Assembly: GCA_963813375.1 (NCBI GenBank)
Contig: CAWEYT010000010.1
Span: 62,001 to 126,000, forward strand
DNA from: DASTFY01 sp963813375
GTDB taxonomy: Bacteria > Actinomycetota > Acidimicrobiia > Acidimicrobiales > Ilumatobacteraceae
Reading direction: 5' to 3'
Length of the DNA stretch: 64,000 bases
A program made the position numbers and the translations under genes. How positions within the stretch are numbered: position 1 is the first letter of the stretch; each line of letters begins with the position of its first letter. The notes beneath the pieces were generated by a model. It ran no database searches and was not told the origin of the DNA. It worked only from the letters and a program-made list of their open reading frames with translations. Of this stretch, positions 26,409-34,817 are shown piece by piece.

Positions 26409-27369
26409 CACCGTCGCCGCCGCTTCGGGAGCTGCTCGACCGTGACCGGCTCGTGGGCCGCGGCCCGCTCGACCAGGCGGCAGAACGCGCACACCTCGCC
26501 CGTCGTCGGGGAGCCGCAGCGCGAGCACGGCTGCAGCCCGCCCTGCGCGGCCAGGGCCCGCGAGGCCACCGACTGCTCGGCCAGGAGCGGCGCCATGCGG
26601 TCGAGGAAGCCGAGGTAGAACGCGGCCTTCGTCCCCGGTGAGCGATCCTCGACGGTGTTCAGCGCCGCCTTGTACCCGAGGTGCCGGTTTCCGGCGGCCA
26701 GGGGGCACTCCTCCACCTGGTAGTCGATCCCCCGCACGATGCAGTAGGCCGCCGTCTCCCGCTCGCTCAGGCGGACCAGTGGCTTCACCTTGCGGGGGAA
26801 GCCGTCGCGCGCCGGCAGCACCGGCAGTTGCCGGGCGAGGTACTCGAGGTCCCAACGCAGCGTGTTGCCGAAGAGGACGGCGGCCTCGTCGTCCAGGTTG
26901 TGACCGGTGGCGACCACCGCGTACCCACCGTCGCGGGCGGCGCTGTCGAACAGGTGGCGCTTGGACAGCCCGCAGGACGAGCACGGCACCCGGCGGGTGG
27001 CGGCGGCCGCCGTCGGCACGTCGTACCCGTGGTCCTCGCGGAGGGAGAGCTCGCGGAGCACGAGCCCGCGCTCCGCGCGAACGACCGCGCCGCCTGCGCC
27101 GAGGCGTCGCTGTACCCGCCGATGCCGAGCCCGACGTACAGCCCGTCCGCCTCGTAGCCCAGGTCCACCAACAGGTCCCACAGCGCCAAGCTGTCCTTGC
27201 CGCCGGAGACCGCCACCAGCACCCGCTCCCCCGGCGCCAGCATCCCGTGGTCGGCGATGGCCTTGACCACCTGGTCGCGGCACAGCTTGATCAGGTGCTC
27301 GGCGCAGAAGTTGGCGTTGTGCCGAGGGATGTCGACGACCGCCGGGCCGCGGCAGACGCGGCACTTCAT
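26408..27369 (-). CDS. ttuA: TtuA/Ncs6-family tRNA 2-thiolation enzyme (one frameshift)
   Basis: N-terminal zinc finger MKCRVCRGPA...NFCAEH, PP-loop VAVSGGKDSLAL (SGGKDS at 55-60), then, after a one-base indel near 27,075, VPCSSCGLSKRHLF with the cluster-binding CxxC, ATGHNLDDEAAVLFGN, and a C-terminal zinc finger CSRCGSPTTGEVCAFC. This full set is that of TtuA/CTU1, which use a sulfur-carrier protein thiocarboxylate to make 2-thiouridine, not the TtcA cytidine enzymes. The start overlaps the sulfur-carrier gene by ATGA and the stop overlaps trmI. Restored length is about 320 residues, normal for the family. Confidence 0.87.
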
Positions 27370-27575
27370 GCCCCGCCTCCCGTGCCTCCTGAGATGACGG
27401 GCCGGACCTCGACGAGGTCGGCATCGCCCAGGAGGTCGTCACCGGGCACGAGGGTCCCGTCCCGGATGACCAGGTGCGCCTCCCGGTTGAGCCCGAGCTG
27501 GTCGAGCAGCGCGTGGACGCGCACCGGCCCCGGTACATCCATCTCGCGGCGGGGGTTGCGCAGCACCACCTTCAT
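27366..27575 (-). CDS. ttuB: MoaD/ThiS-like sulfur-carrier protein (TtuB-like) with a C-terminal extension
   Basis: 69 residues with the ubiquitin-like pattern: MKVVLRNPRREMDVPGPVRVHALLDQLGL, HLVIRDGTLVPGDDLLGDADLVEV and RPVISGG, as in TtuB and ThiS. Carriers of this type normally end at Gly-Gly, which is adenylated and thiocarboxylated; here ISGG (61-64) is followed by TGGGA. Either the tail is trimmed by a protease or one of the later Gly residues is used. The gene overlaps ttuA by four bases. No E1-like TtuC is nearby. Confidence 0.83.
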   Translation of the reverse strand: MKVVLRNPRREMDVPGPVRVHALLDQLGLNREAHLVIRDGTLVPGDDLLGDADLVEVRPVISGGTGGGA

Positions 27576-27626
27576 GCGCCGACCATTCTGCCCGTCGGCG
27601 TGAGCGATGACCGGCGGAGCGCAGGC

Positions 27627-27905
27627 TCAGACGGTCGACTCGGCTCCCCGGCGCCGCGCCGCCCGTCGTTCCCGCTTCGTGGGAGGCGCCGTCGTCGAGA
27701 TGAAGATCGTCTGGCCGGGAGCCAGCCGGTCCAAGGACACCACCTCGGGCTGCTTGCTGCTGGCCCGACGAATGACGCGCACCACGAAGAGCATGCCGGC
27801 CAGGCCCGCGAAGGTGCGGCTCGAGCGGCTACGGCGGTAGAGGTTGCGGCGGAACCATGCCGAGGGTGAGTAGAGGGGGTACGTCTTGCGCTCGATGAGG
27901 GGCAC
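27627..27905 (-). CDS. Small basic protein of unknown function
   Basis: 92 residues: a basic N-terminus (YSPSAWFRRNLYRRSRSSRT), one weakly hydrophobic segment (FAGLAGMLFVVRVI), LDRLAPGQTIFISTTAPP, and a basic end (KRERRAARRRGAE). It starts three bases after the stop of the preceding small membrane protein, so the three genes 28459-27627 look like one operon. I recognise no family. Confidence 0.55.
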   Translation of the reverse strand: MPLIERKTYPLYSPSAWFRRNLYRRSRSSRTFAGLAGMLFVVRVIRRASSKQPEVVSLDRLAPGQTIFISTTAPPTKRERRAARRRGAESTV

Positions 27906-27908
27906 TGC

Positions 27909-28139
27909 TCAGACCCTGCGGATCTCGACGATGGTGGTGCGCTTGCGCCCGGCCCGCCGGCCGAGCACGAACACCAGCAGGATCAACAGGACCGCGCCCA
28001 AGGACGCGCCCCGGATGATGCGGGTCTTCTTGCTCCGGACCTTGCCCTCGACGCCGGTCTGGATGGCGCGCAGGCTCTGCTCGATGTCGTCGCGGGTGAT
28101 GCGCTCGTCGGCCGGATCCAACGATCCCGGGGTGGTCAT
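27909..28139 (-). CDS. Small single-pass membrane protein
   Basis: 76 residues: an acidic start DPADERITRDDIEQSLRAIQ, then KVRSKKTRIIRG, one transmembrane helix (ASLGAVLLILLVFVLGRRAG), and a basic C-terminus. It overlaps the upstream holin-III-like gene by ATGA. Arrangement and topology resemble small envelope proteins that accompany DUF1469 genes in actinobacteria; the function is unknown. Confidence 0.6.
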   Translation of the reverse strand: MTTPGSLDPADERITRDDIEQSLRAIQTGVEGKVRSKKTRIIRGASLGAVLLILLVFVLGRRAGRKRTTIVEIRRV

Positions 28140-28459
28140 CGCTGCTCCCCTTGACGGTGCAGGTCGGTGGCCCGCACGCGGCTGAGGGCCAACGCCACCA
28201 CAAGGACGCAGACCACGAGGGCGATGAGGTACGGAACGATCGACCAGAAGCCGTCGAAGGTGTCCCCCCACAAGTCCTGCATCAGCCGCAGGAGTCCTAC
28301 GACCAGCAACACGATGCCGATGGCCAGCGCCGTGGCGCCGACGATCCCGAATCCGACCCAGCGCCCGATGCCCTTCAGGTGCCCAACCGTCTCCTGGAGG
28401 GCGTAGGCCTTGACGAGGTCGACCGTGTTCGTGAATTGCGTGGCCGGGTTCGACGACAC
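28136..28459 (-). CDS. DUF1469 / holin-superfamily-III-like membrane protein
   Basis: I start at GTG 28459, eight bases after GAGGA. An amphipathic helix region (TNTVDLVKAYALQETVGHLK) precedes two membrane helices (VGFGIVGATALAIGIVLLVV and SIVPYLIALVVCVLVVALAL) separated by MQDLWGDTFDGF. This is the arrangement of actinobacterial holin-X/DUF1469 proteins, which despite the name are chromosomal and not phage lysis genes. It leads a three-gene set of small membrane proteins. Role unknown. Confidence 0.6.
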   Translation of the reverse strand: MSSNPATQFTNTVDLVKAYALQETVGHLKGIGRWVGFGIVGATALAIGIVLLVVGLLRLMQDLWGDTFDGFWSIVPYLIALVVCVLVVALALSRVRATDLHRQGEQR

Positions 28460-28513
28460 AACACGATCCTCAGGCAGCACGGGAGAGGTTCTTAGCAGAT
28501 CTGCCCGGGGTCG

Positions 28514-29179
28514 CTAGCCCTGCCCGCTCTGGAGCCGCAGCGTCAGCACCTCCTCGGTGTCGGTCAGCAGCTCGTCCAGGCGGTCGAGGCGCTCGGCCGG
28601 CCCCGGGCAGGCCAGCAGGCGGTACCGGTCGTCCGGGCCGACAGGGGCGACCGCGCAGAGGTGATAGCTGGCCAGGAGCGGATCGTCGGCGATGTCGATC
28701 TCGAGCGGTCCGGCCCCGTCGTGCAGCTCGCTGGCCAGGGCTCGCACCCTCCGGGCCCGGTTGGCCACCTCCCCGACGCGCTCCGCCGTGACCAGGCTGG
28801 CGTCCTCGTCGGGCCAGTCCTCGACCTCGGCGCGCGGGTAGGGGGCATCGTCCAGCCACGCCTGCACCCGCAGCCGTCGGACCCCGGCCGACTGCACCAG
28901 GTAGCGCCCGTCCGGGAGCTCGCTGACCTCCAGGATGCGGGCCACGGCGCCGACCGGCCGGCGCACGTCGCCGCCACCTACCTCGTGCCCGCGGTCGATG
29001 AGGACCACCCCGAACTCCGGCTCGCCGGCCAGGCAGTCCTTCACGAGCTGCCGGTACCTCGGTTCGAACACGTGCAGCGGCAGCAGCGCGCCCGGGAACA
29101 GGACCGTCCCGAGTGGGAACATCGGGAGCGCCGCGGGCGACGCGTCGTCCGGCACGGGCGCCAAAGTGGGGTCCGACAC
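28514..29179 (-). CDS. LON substrate-binding-domain protein
   Basis: 221 residues from GTG 29179: LPMFPLGTVLFPGALLPLHVFEPRYRQLVKDCL is the hallmark start of the Lon N-terminal domain, followed by EFGVVLIDRGHEVGGGD, VGAVARILEVSELPDGRYLVQSAG and a helical C-terminal part. There is no AAA or protease domain, so it is one of the stand-alone LON-domain proteins of unknown function. Confidence 0.87.
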   Translation of the reverse strand: MSDPTLAPVPDDASPAALPMFPLGTVLFPGALLPLHVFEPRYRQLVKDCLAGEPEFGVVLIDRGHEVGGGDVRRPVGAVARILEVSELPDGRYLVQSAGVRRLRVQAWLDDAPYPRAEVEDWPDEDASLVTAERVGEVANRARRVRALASELHDGAGPLEIDIADDPLLASYHLCAVAPVGPDDRYRLLACPGPAERLDRLDELLTDTEEVLTLRLQSGQG

Positions 29180-29208
29180 CGCGCCAGGGTAGGCGTCGGC
29201 GCGCGGGC

Positions 29209-30711
29209 TCAGCTCGGCGGAGCGGGTGGCTCGGGATCGAGCTGGTCCATCGGGGGCGCGGTCGGGTAGGTGGTCAGGGCCCGGCCGAGCGCGTCCCAGA
29301 CCGGCGCGGCCGCCGCCTCGGCGTCCGGACCGTTCTGGACGAAGCTGAAGCTGACGTGCCGCTGGCCGTCGGCGGCGTCCACGAACCCCGAGAGCGCCTT
29401 GGCCTCGCGCAGCGTGCCCGTCTTCGCGCGAAGCCGTCCCTCGGCCGGATTGCCCCGGAACGCGTCCGACAACGTGCCGGTCTGGCCGGCGACCGGCAGC
29501 CCGTCGGCCACCGGGCCGGTGCCGCCGACGTGCCGGAGCACGGCCTGCAGCGCCGAGCAGGTCAACCTGTTGCCGCGATCGAGACCCGAGCCGTCGACGA
29601 GGAAGATGCCTTCGAGCGGCACCCCCCACTCCCCCAGCTTCGCCTGCATCGCGGCAAGGCCGGCCGCCCGCGTGCCGGCGCCGCCGGCCACGGCACCGAT
29701 CTCCTTGACCAGCAGCTCGGCGGTGTTGTCGTCGCTCGTCGTGAGGAGCTCGCCGACCAGCTCGCCGAGCGGGCGGCTCTGGATGGCGGTCACCACCGGC
29801 GCCAGCGGGGCCACGGCCCGCCCGGCCTCACCGGCTACAGCGACCCCGCGCTCGCGCAGCAACGCGGTCAGGGTGGCGGCCGCGGACACCGCAGGGTCCT
29901 CCGCGCTGCGCAACGGGTCGAGCGAGGCCGCAGAGTCGTTCACCATCAGCGCGCCCAACGGGCCGGCCTCCCTCGACTCGGCGTAGCTCGAGGGCCACGA
30001 CGGCACGAAGCGCTCCGCGTCGTAGCGGCTGTCGTCGCCGAGGACCGAGCCCGTGATCTGCCGCACTCCCGCGGCGACGATCTGGTCGGCAAGGACCTCG
30101 AGGGGCGTGACATACGGCTGTGGGTGGGTGACCTGGGCGGCTGCGGCGGCCACGTACGGAGCTGTACCGAGCACGGGATCGCCGCCCCCGACCAGGTAGA
30201 GGTTGCCGTTGACGACGCCACCCACCGGGGAGGCGTCGGCCAGGACCTCGGTCGTGAACCGGTGCTCCGGCCCCAGGACGTCGAGGGCGACGGCCGCGGT
30301 GACGATCTTCATGTTCGAGGCGGGCAGCACGCTCGTCGCGCCGGCGCGGTCGAACACCGGCGTGCCGTCCAGCCCCACGACAAGGCAGCTCCCGGGCGCG
30401 ACGAGATCCCCGACGGGGGTCAGTGAGGCCACGAGCGCCTCAGTCGCCAGCGTGTCGGAGACGGTCGCCGGCACCCTTCGCAGCGATGCCAGCGGGGTCA
30501 CGACCTCGCCGGCCGGGGGCAGTGCGACGGCGGCGACGGGCTGGCCCTCCTCGGCACGGGTGGCCGCGGCGCGGTGGGCCAGGTACAAGCCGACCGCGGG
30601 CACGGCGCCGAGGATCAGGAGGAAGATCAGCGTCCGCCACGGTCCCCGCACGTCCCGGCGGGGCGGAGGCGGCGCGGGCCACTGGGCCGGCGGCCACGAG
30701 GGCTGGGTCAT
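29209..30711 (-). CDS. dacB: D-alanyl-D-alanine carboxypeptidase/endopeptidase (PBP4/DacB family)
   Basis: 500 residues. A proline-rich cytoplasmic start and one N-terminal membrane helix (TLIFLLILGAVPAVGLYLA), then the serine penicillin-recognition motifs: SNMK at 132-135 with the nucleophile Ser132, S-D-D/N in TTSDDNTAELL, and KTG in LRAKTGTLREA. The large insertion between SxxK and SxN (about 190 residues) is typical of PBP4. It trims or cleaves peptidoglycan cross-links outside the membrane. It starts ten bases after the acyl-CoA synthetase subunit. Confidence 0.92.
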   Translation of the reverse strand: MTQPSWPPAQWPAPPPPRRDVRGPWRTLIFLLILGAVPAVGLYLAHRAAATRAEEGQPVAAVALPPAGEVVTPLASLRRVPATVSDTLATEALVASLTPVGDLVAPGSCLVVGLDGTPVFDRAGATSVLPASNMKIVTAAVALDVLGPEHRFTTEVLADASPVGGVVNGNLYLVGGGDPVLGTAPYVAAAAAQVTHPQPYVTPLEVLADQIVAAGVRQITGSVLGDDSRYDAERFVPSWPSSYAESREAGPLGALMVNDSAASLDPLRSAEDPAVSAAATLTALLRERGVAVAGEAGRAVAPLAPVVTAIQSRPLGELVGELLTTSDDNTAELLVKEIGAVAGGAGTRAAGLAAMQAKLGEWGVPLEGIFLVDGSGLDRGNRLTCSALQAVLRHVGGTGPVADGLPVAGQTGTLSDAFRGNPAEGRLRAKTGTLREAKALSGFVDAADGQRHVSFSFVQNGPDAEAAAAPVWDALGRALTTYPTAPPMDQLDPEPPAPPS

Positions 30712-30720
30712 GGTCGCTGG

Positions 30721-32230
30721 TCATGGTCGCTGCGTCATGGTCGTGCGAGCGGCGGCGAGGCCGCGCCGCTGCCGCCAGTGCGCGTAGCGGTAGAGGTGGC
30801 CGAGCGCGGTGACCGCCCGGTCCGCGGACGGGTAGCAGAGCCTCCCCGAGGCCCGCACCGCAACCGGGCCGGGGTTGGCGGGATCGGCGACCGCCAGCTC
30901 CGTCGCCGTGAGGATGGGCTTGCCGGTCGACGAGGAGATCTCCGCCGCCGCCTCGGCGAAGCGGGTGTCCTGACGCTCGTGGTAGGCGACGATCCGCTCG
31001 AGGCCGTGGTCCGGATAGAAGGGTCCGTCCCGCATGAGCCGGGCCTGGTTGGACTGGATGCCGAGCCCCAGGTAGACCACGGCGTCCACGTCGGGATGCC
31101 CGGCGACGAGCGCCATGACCTCCGGGATGGTGTCCCTCGTCTCGCCCCCCGCGCAGTCGACCGGGTTCGACCGGCTCCAGCGGGGCGGGAGGTGGCTGTC
31201 GATGGCGCGCCTGCAGGTCGTCGGGCAGCGGTAGCAACCGCAGGTGGCGGTCCCGGGTGATCGCATCGGCCGTGACGACACCCCACCCGCCGGCGGTCGT
31301 CAGCACCACGACGTTGGGGCCGGCAGGCAGCGGCTGTGTGGCGAAGGTGGCCGCGGCCTCGAAGGCCTCGGCGACGGTGGAGGCCCTCGTCGCCCCGGCC
31401 TGGCGGCAGACGCCGTCGAAGACACGGTCGTCGCTGGCCAGGGCGCCCGTGTGGCTGGCCGCCGCCCGCTGGCCTCCCTCCGTGGCACCGCCCTTCACGA
31501 GCACCAGGGGCTTGCGGGCGGCCGCATCACGCATCCGCGCCGCGAAGGCGACTCCGTCACCGACCCCCTCGACGTAGGCCAGGCTCACCGACGTCTGCGG
31601 ATCGCCGGCGAAGTAGGCGAGGTAGTCGCCGACGCCGACCGCGGCCGCGTTGCCCGCCGACACGGCGCGGCTGATCCCGACGCCCGTCTGGACGGCGTAG
31701 TTCATGAAGGACGACACGAAGTTGCCGCTCTGGCTGGCGACGGCGATGGTCCCGGGCGGCGGGTACGGCGCCACGATCTGTGCGCAGAGGTGGGTGGGCG
31801 TCGAGACCACGCCCTGGCCGTTCGGGCCCGCGAGCAGGATGCCCAGTTCGGCGGCGAGGGCGACCAGCTCGTCCTGCGCACGGCGTCCCTCTTCGCCGGC
31901 CTCGCCGTAGCCCGCGGAGGTGATGAAGGCGGCGCCGATGCCCTTCCGGGCGCAGGCCCGCAGGAGCTCCTGGTTCGCCGATGCGGGGGTGCAGACGAAG
32001 GCCAGGTCGATCTCGCCCGCGGGCAGTTCGTCGACCGAGGCCACCGTGTGCACGCCGAGGACGTCCTGCCCCTCCAGGTTCGTGCCGAACACCCGACCCT
32101 GGTAGCCCGCGGCCAGCAGGTTGTGGAGCGAGACGAACCCGAACTTGCCGGGGTGGGTCGATGCTCCGGCGATCAGGACGCCGCGAGGCTCGAACAGCGC
32201 CCGGAAGCGCTCGAGGTCACCGCCCGTCAT
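30721..32230 (-). CDS. Acyl/acetyl-CoA synthetase (ADP-forming), alpha-type subunit, one apparent insertion
   Basis: CoA-binding Rossmann domain (LFEPRGVLIAGASTHPGKFG, FGTNLEGQDVLGV) and succinyl-CoA-ligase-like domains with GPNGQGVVSTPT, VASQSGNFVSSFMNYAV, the phosphohistidine loop AAASHTGALASDD and VVVLTTAGGWGVV. At about 31,207 one extra base (GGCG-C-GCC) breaks the frame; it resumes as AIDSHLPPRWSRSNPVDCAGG and runs to the end. With the beta subunit just upstream it would interconvert acyl-CoA, ADP and phosphate with acid and ATP. Which acid is used is not evident. Confidence 0.83.
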
Positions 32231-32234
32231 GGTG

Positions 32235-32891
32235 TCAGGCCTCGAGCTCGACGAGCGCGTCGACGGCGACGGGGCGGCCGTCCACGACGATCAAGGGGTT
32301 GAGGTCCGCCGACACGACGTCCGGCCGGGCCACGGCGAGGTCGGACAGGCCCGTCAGCACGGCCGCCAGCCGTTCCCGGTCGACCGGTGGTTCCCCCCGG
32401 AACGGGCCCAGGAGGTCCTGCGCGCCCAGACCGTCGATCATGTCCTCGGCGTCGACCTCACTGACCGGCACCGGGCAGAAGACGACGTCGCCCACCGCCT
32501 CCGCGAGGATCCCGCCGATCCCCACCATCACGTTCATGCCGAACTGCCGGTCCCGAACCAGGCCGGCGATCAGCTCACGGTGCCCGGTGACCATGGGGGC
32601 GACGAGGAGCGAGACTTCGCCGTCGTCCGGCTCGGCCGCCGCCAGGAGCTCGGCGCCGGCCGCAGCCACGGCGCCGGCATCGGCGAGTCGCAGCCGCACC
32701 AGGCCGCGTTCCGTCTTGTGGGCGATGGCGTCACCGCACAGCTTGACGACCACCGGGTAGCCGAGCTCGTCGGCGGCGGCCGCCGCGGCCGCGGCGTCGG
32801 CCACCTCGCGGTCGTCCACCACCGGTACGCCGTGCGCCCGCATCAGCGCCTTCGAGGCGGCCTCGGACAGGGTGAGAGCCGTACCGGGCAC
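32235..32891 (-). CDS. ADP-forming acyl-CoA synthetase, beta-type (ATP-grasp) subunit
   Basis: 218 residues from GTG 32891: LTLSEAASKALMRAHGVPVV, ELGYPVVVKLCGDAIAHKTERGLV, LVAPMVTGHRELIAGLVRD, and GIGGILAEAVGDVVFCPVPV, ending DLNPLIVVDGRPVAVDALVEL. This is the ATP-grasp half found either separate or fused to the alpha half. It ends five bases before the alpha gene begins, so the two halves are made from one mRNA. Confidence 0.86.
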   Translation of the reverse strand: MPGTALTLSEAASKALMRAHGVPVVDDREVADAAAAAAAADELGYPVVVKLCGDAIAHKTERGLVRLRLADAGAVAAAGAELLAAAEPDDGEVSLLVAPMVTGHRELIAGLVRDRQFGMNVMVGIGGILAEAVGDVVFCPVPVSEVDAEDMIDGLGAQDLLGPFRGEPPVDRERLAAVLTGLSDLAVARPDVVSADLNPLIVVDGRPVAVDALVELEA

Positions 32892-32916
32892 GGCGGACCA
32901 CGCTACTGCCGGCCCG

Positions 32917-33537
32917 TCAGGGCACGAGGGCGGCCCTGAAGAAGGTGGTGACGTGGTCGAGGCGCTGGCGCAGCGCGTCCGCCTCAAGGGGGTCTACGTC
33001 GAGCAGGCCCTGCACGAAGGTGGCGTCGCTGAAGTAGCTGAGCAGCGCGCCGTAGCCCGTGATGAGGAGTTGGTCGGCGTCGTGGTGCCGGAACCGACCC
33101 TCGTCCATCTCCCGCCGGAAGTAGCCCGCCGCGGCGTCGTAGTAGGGGCGCAGGGCGGCGGCGAGGTCGATGCCGAAGTGAGCGCCCGAGTCGATCGCCT
33201 CCCTGCGCATCAGCCGGACGTACGCCGGGTTGTCGGCGAAGAAGTCGAAGCCGGCGTTGAGGACCAGCTCGACCTTCTCCCACCCACGCACGTCGTCCGT
33301 GATCGCTCCCTCGAGGCGCGAGAACCAGTCGGTGAGGAGCCGTTCGAACACCTCGCCGTAGAGGGCTTCCTTGCTGGGGAAGTGGTGGAGCAGGCTGGGC
33401 CGCCGGATGCCGACCTCGGCGGCGATGTCGTTGAGCGAGGTGCCCTCGTACCCGTTCTCGGCGAAGAACGCCGTCGCTGCGACGAGGATCGCCTCCCGAG
33501 TCGGCAGCCCTACGGCTTGCTCCGACCCCCTCGTCAC
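32917..33537 (-). CDS. TetR-family transcriptional regulator
   Basis: 206 residues from GTG 33537: the helix-turn-helix is REAILVAATAFFAENGYEGT then LNDIAAEVGIRRPSLLHHFPSKEALYGEVF. The C-terminal ligand domain (FFADNPAYVRLMRREAID, MDEGRFRHHDADQLL) resembles regulators of lipid genes. It is divergent from a fatty-acid desaturase with a perfect palindrome in between, so it most likely represses that gene and itself; an acyl-CoA or fatty acid ligand is inference. Confidence 0.9.
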   Translation of the reverse strand: MTRGSEQAVGLPTREAILVAATAFFAENGYEGTSLNDIAAEVGIRRPSLLHHFPSKEALYGEVFERLLTDWFSRLEGAITDDVRGWEKVELVLNAGFDFFADNPAYVRLMRREAIDSGAHFGIDLAAALRPYYDAAAGYFRREMDEGRFRHHDADQLLITGYGALLSYFSDATFVQGLLDVDPLEADALRQRLDHVTTFFRAALVP

Positions 33538-33566
33538 GAGACCACTCTACGAGGTACCTGCCCGTT

Positions 33567-33588
33567 GTCTACCTACCAGTAGGTAGAC
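33567..33588. promoter_or_regulatory. Palindromic operator between tetR and the desaturase
   Basis: GTCTACCTAC-CA-GTAGGTAGAC: two perfect ten-base arms with a two-base spacer, 30 bases from the tetR start and 20 bases from the desaturase ATG. A TTGTCT at 33565-33570 could be the -35 of the desaturase promoter, so binding would occlude polymerase. Size and symmetry fit a TetR dimer site. Confidence 0.85.
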
Positions 33589-33607
33589 ACGATAGGCTGG
33601 CGTCCTC

Positions 33608-34363
33608 ATGGTCGCCACGCTCCTCATCGCCGTCCTGGTCGGATTCGTCGTCTCCCTGCTGGCGAACGTCTGCACGACCGTCTATCTGCACCGAACGCTG
33701 GCCCATCGGGCGCTCACCCTCGCGCCGTCAGCGCAGTGGGGGTTCCGCTTCCTGACGTGGATCAGCACCGGCATCCGACCGCGTCAGTGGGTGGCCGTGC
33801 ACCGCAAGCACCATGCCTTCACCGGCAAGGAGGGCGATCCGCACCCGGCCGAACTGGTGGGCTGGGTCAAGGTCCAGATGTTCAACGTGAAGATGTACCG
33901 GCACGAGGCCCGCAACCCGATCACGGTGGCCCGCTACGCCAAGGACATCCCCGAGGACGCCTGGGATCGCCGCCTCTTCAACCATGCCCTGTTCGGGCTC
34001 AGCATCGGTGTCGCGTTCCTCGTCGTCGTGTTCGGTCCCGTCATCGGGCTCCTGGCGGCCTTCTTCCACGTGAACTTCTACCTGGGCGGCAGCGCCGCGG
34101 TGAACGCCATCGGTCACCACTTCGGCCGTCGGCCCTACGACAACACGGCGGGCAACCTGCACTGGCTGGCCTTCATGACGGCGGGCGAGGGCTACCACAA
34201 CAACCACCACGCCGTGCCCACCTCGCCGCGGCTCTCGTTCCACTGGTACGAGTGCTTCGACCTCGGTTGGGTCGTCATCAAGATCCTCTGCGTGCTCCAC
34301 CTGGCCAAGCTCCGCGCACCCGCCCTGGAGCGCATCCAGACCGCGCCCCGCCGCGCCGCCTAG
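33608..34363 (+). CDS. Acyl-CoA/fatty acid desaturase
   Basis: 251 residues with the three histidine boxes of the membrane di-iron desaturases: HRTLAH, HRKHH and HNNHH, embedded in hydrophobic segments (LLIAVLVGFVVSLLANV, GLSIGVAFLVVVFGPVIGLL). It inserts a double bond into a fatty acyl chain using O2 and electrons from a ferredoxin or reductase. It is shorter than most delta-9 desaturases, lacking an extended N-terminus. Expression is probably set by the divergent TetR protein. Confidence 0.9.
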   Translation: MVATLLIAVLVGFVVSLLANVCTTVYLHRTLAHRALTLAPSAQWGFRFLTWISTGIRPRQWVAVHRKHHAFTGKEGDPHPAELVGWVKVQMFNVKMYRHEARNPITVARYAKDIPEDAWDRRLFNHALFGLSIGVAFLVVVFGPVIGLLAAFFHVNFYLGGSAAVNAIGHHFGRRPYDNTAGNLHWLAFMTAGEGYHNNHHAVPTSPRLSFHWYECFDLGWVVIKILCVLHLAKLRAPALERIQTAPRRAA

Positions 34364-34420
34364 CTGTCCCGGCCTGCCGCCGGCCGCTCGGGCGAGAGGC
34401 GGCCACTACCGTCGCGCGCG

Positions 34421-34816
34421 ATGGAGATCGTGTCCGCGCTGTTCGTCGAGTCGTTCCAGATGCGCCAGGTCGAGGGTCCGTCGACGAGGATCGACCTGAC
34501 CGGTGTGTTCTTCTCCGTCGCGGCACCGTCTCCGCCGCCGGTCACCCTCGAACCTCACCTGCTGGCCTTCATCGCCTGCGGTCCCGACGAGCCCGGCAAC
34601 GGCATCTTCGAGGTGATCTTCCGCAAGGGCCCGTCGGAGGACGACGAGCAGGTGGCCCGGAACGTGAACCCGTTCACGGTCGAGCCGGGGCGGTTCACCT
34701 ATCGCCTCGTCCGTGGGGAGCTCGAGTTCGAAGAGTACGGCACCCTCGTGGCCCATTGCCGGATCGACCGCGGCCCGTGGCACCGCGTCCCCCTGACCCT
34801 CCTCCCGCCGGCCTGA
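34421..34816 (+). CDS. Conserved hypothetical protein (possibly DUF6941-like)
   Basis: 131 residues starting MEIVSALFVESFQMRQVEGP, then IDLTGVFFSVAAPSPPPVTLEPHLLAFI, FEVIFRKGPSEDDEQVARNV, a pattern of beta strands like a small sandwich. The opening and the later I-x-L-x-G-V-F vaguely recall DUF6941 proteins, but I am not sure. It ends one base before the FIST gene, so the two are probably co-expressed. Confidence 0.6.
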   Translation: MEIVSALFVESFQMRQVEGPSTRIDLTGVFFSVAAPSPPPVTLEPHLLAFIACGPDEPGNGIFEVIFRKGPSEDDEQVARNVNPFTVEPGRFTYRLVRGELEFEEYGTLVAHCRIDRGPWHRVPLTLLPPA

Positions 34817-34817
34817 C

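Noticed and set aside
28136..28459. Phage lysis (holin) gene suggesting a prophage
   Set aside because: The DUF1469/holin-X family is common on actinobacterial chromosomes, and no phage gene is nearby.
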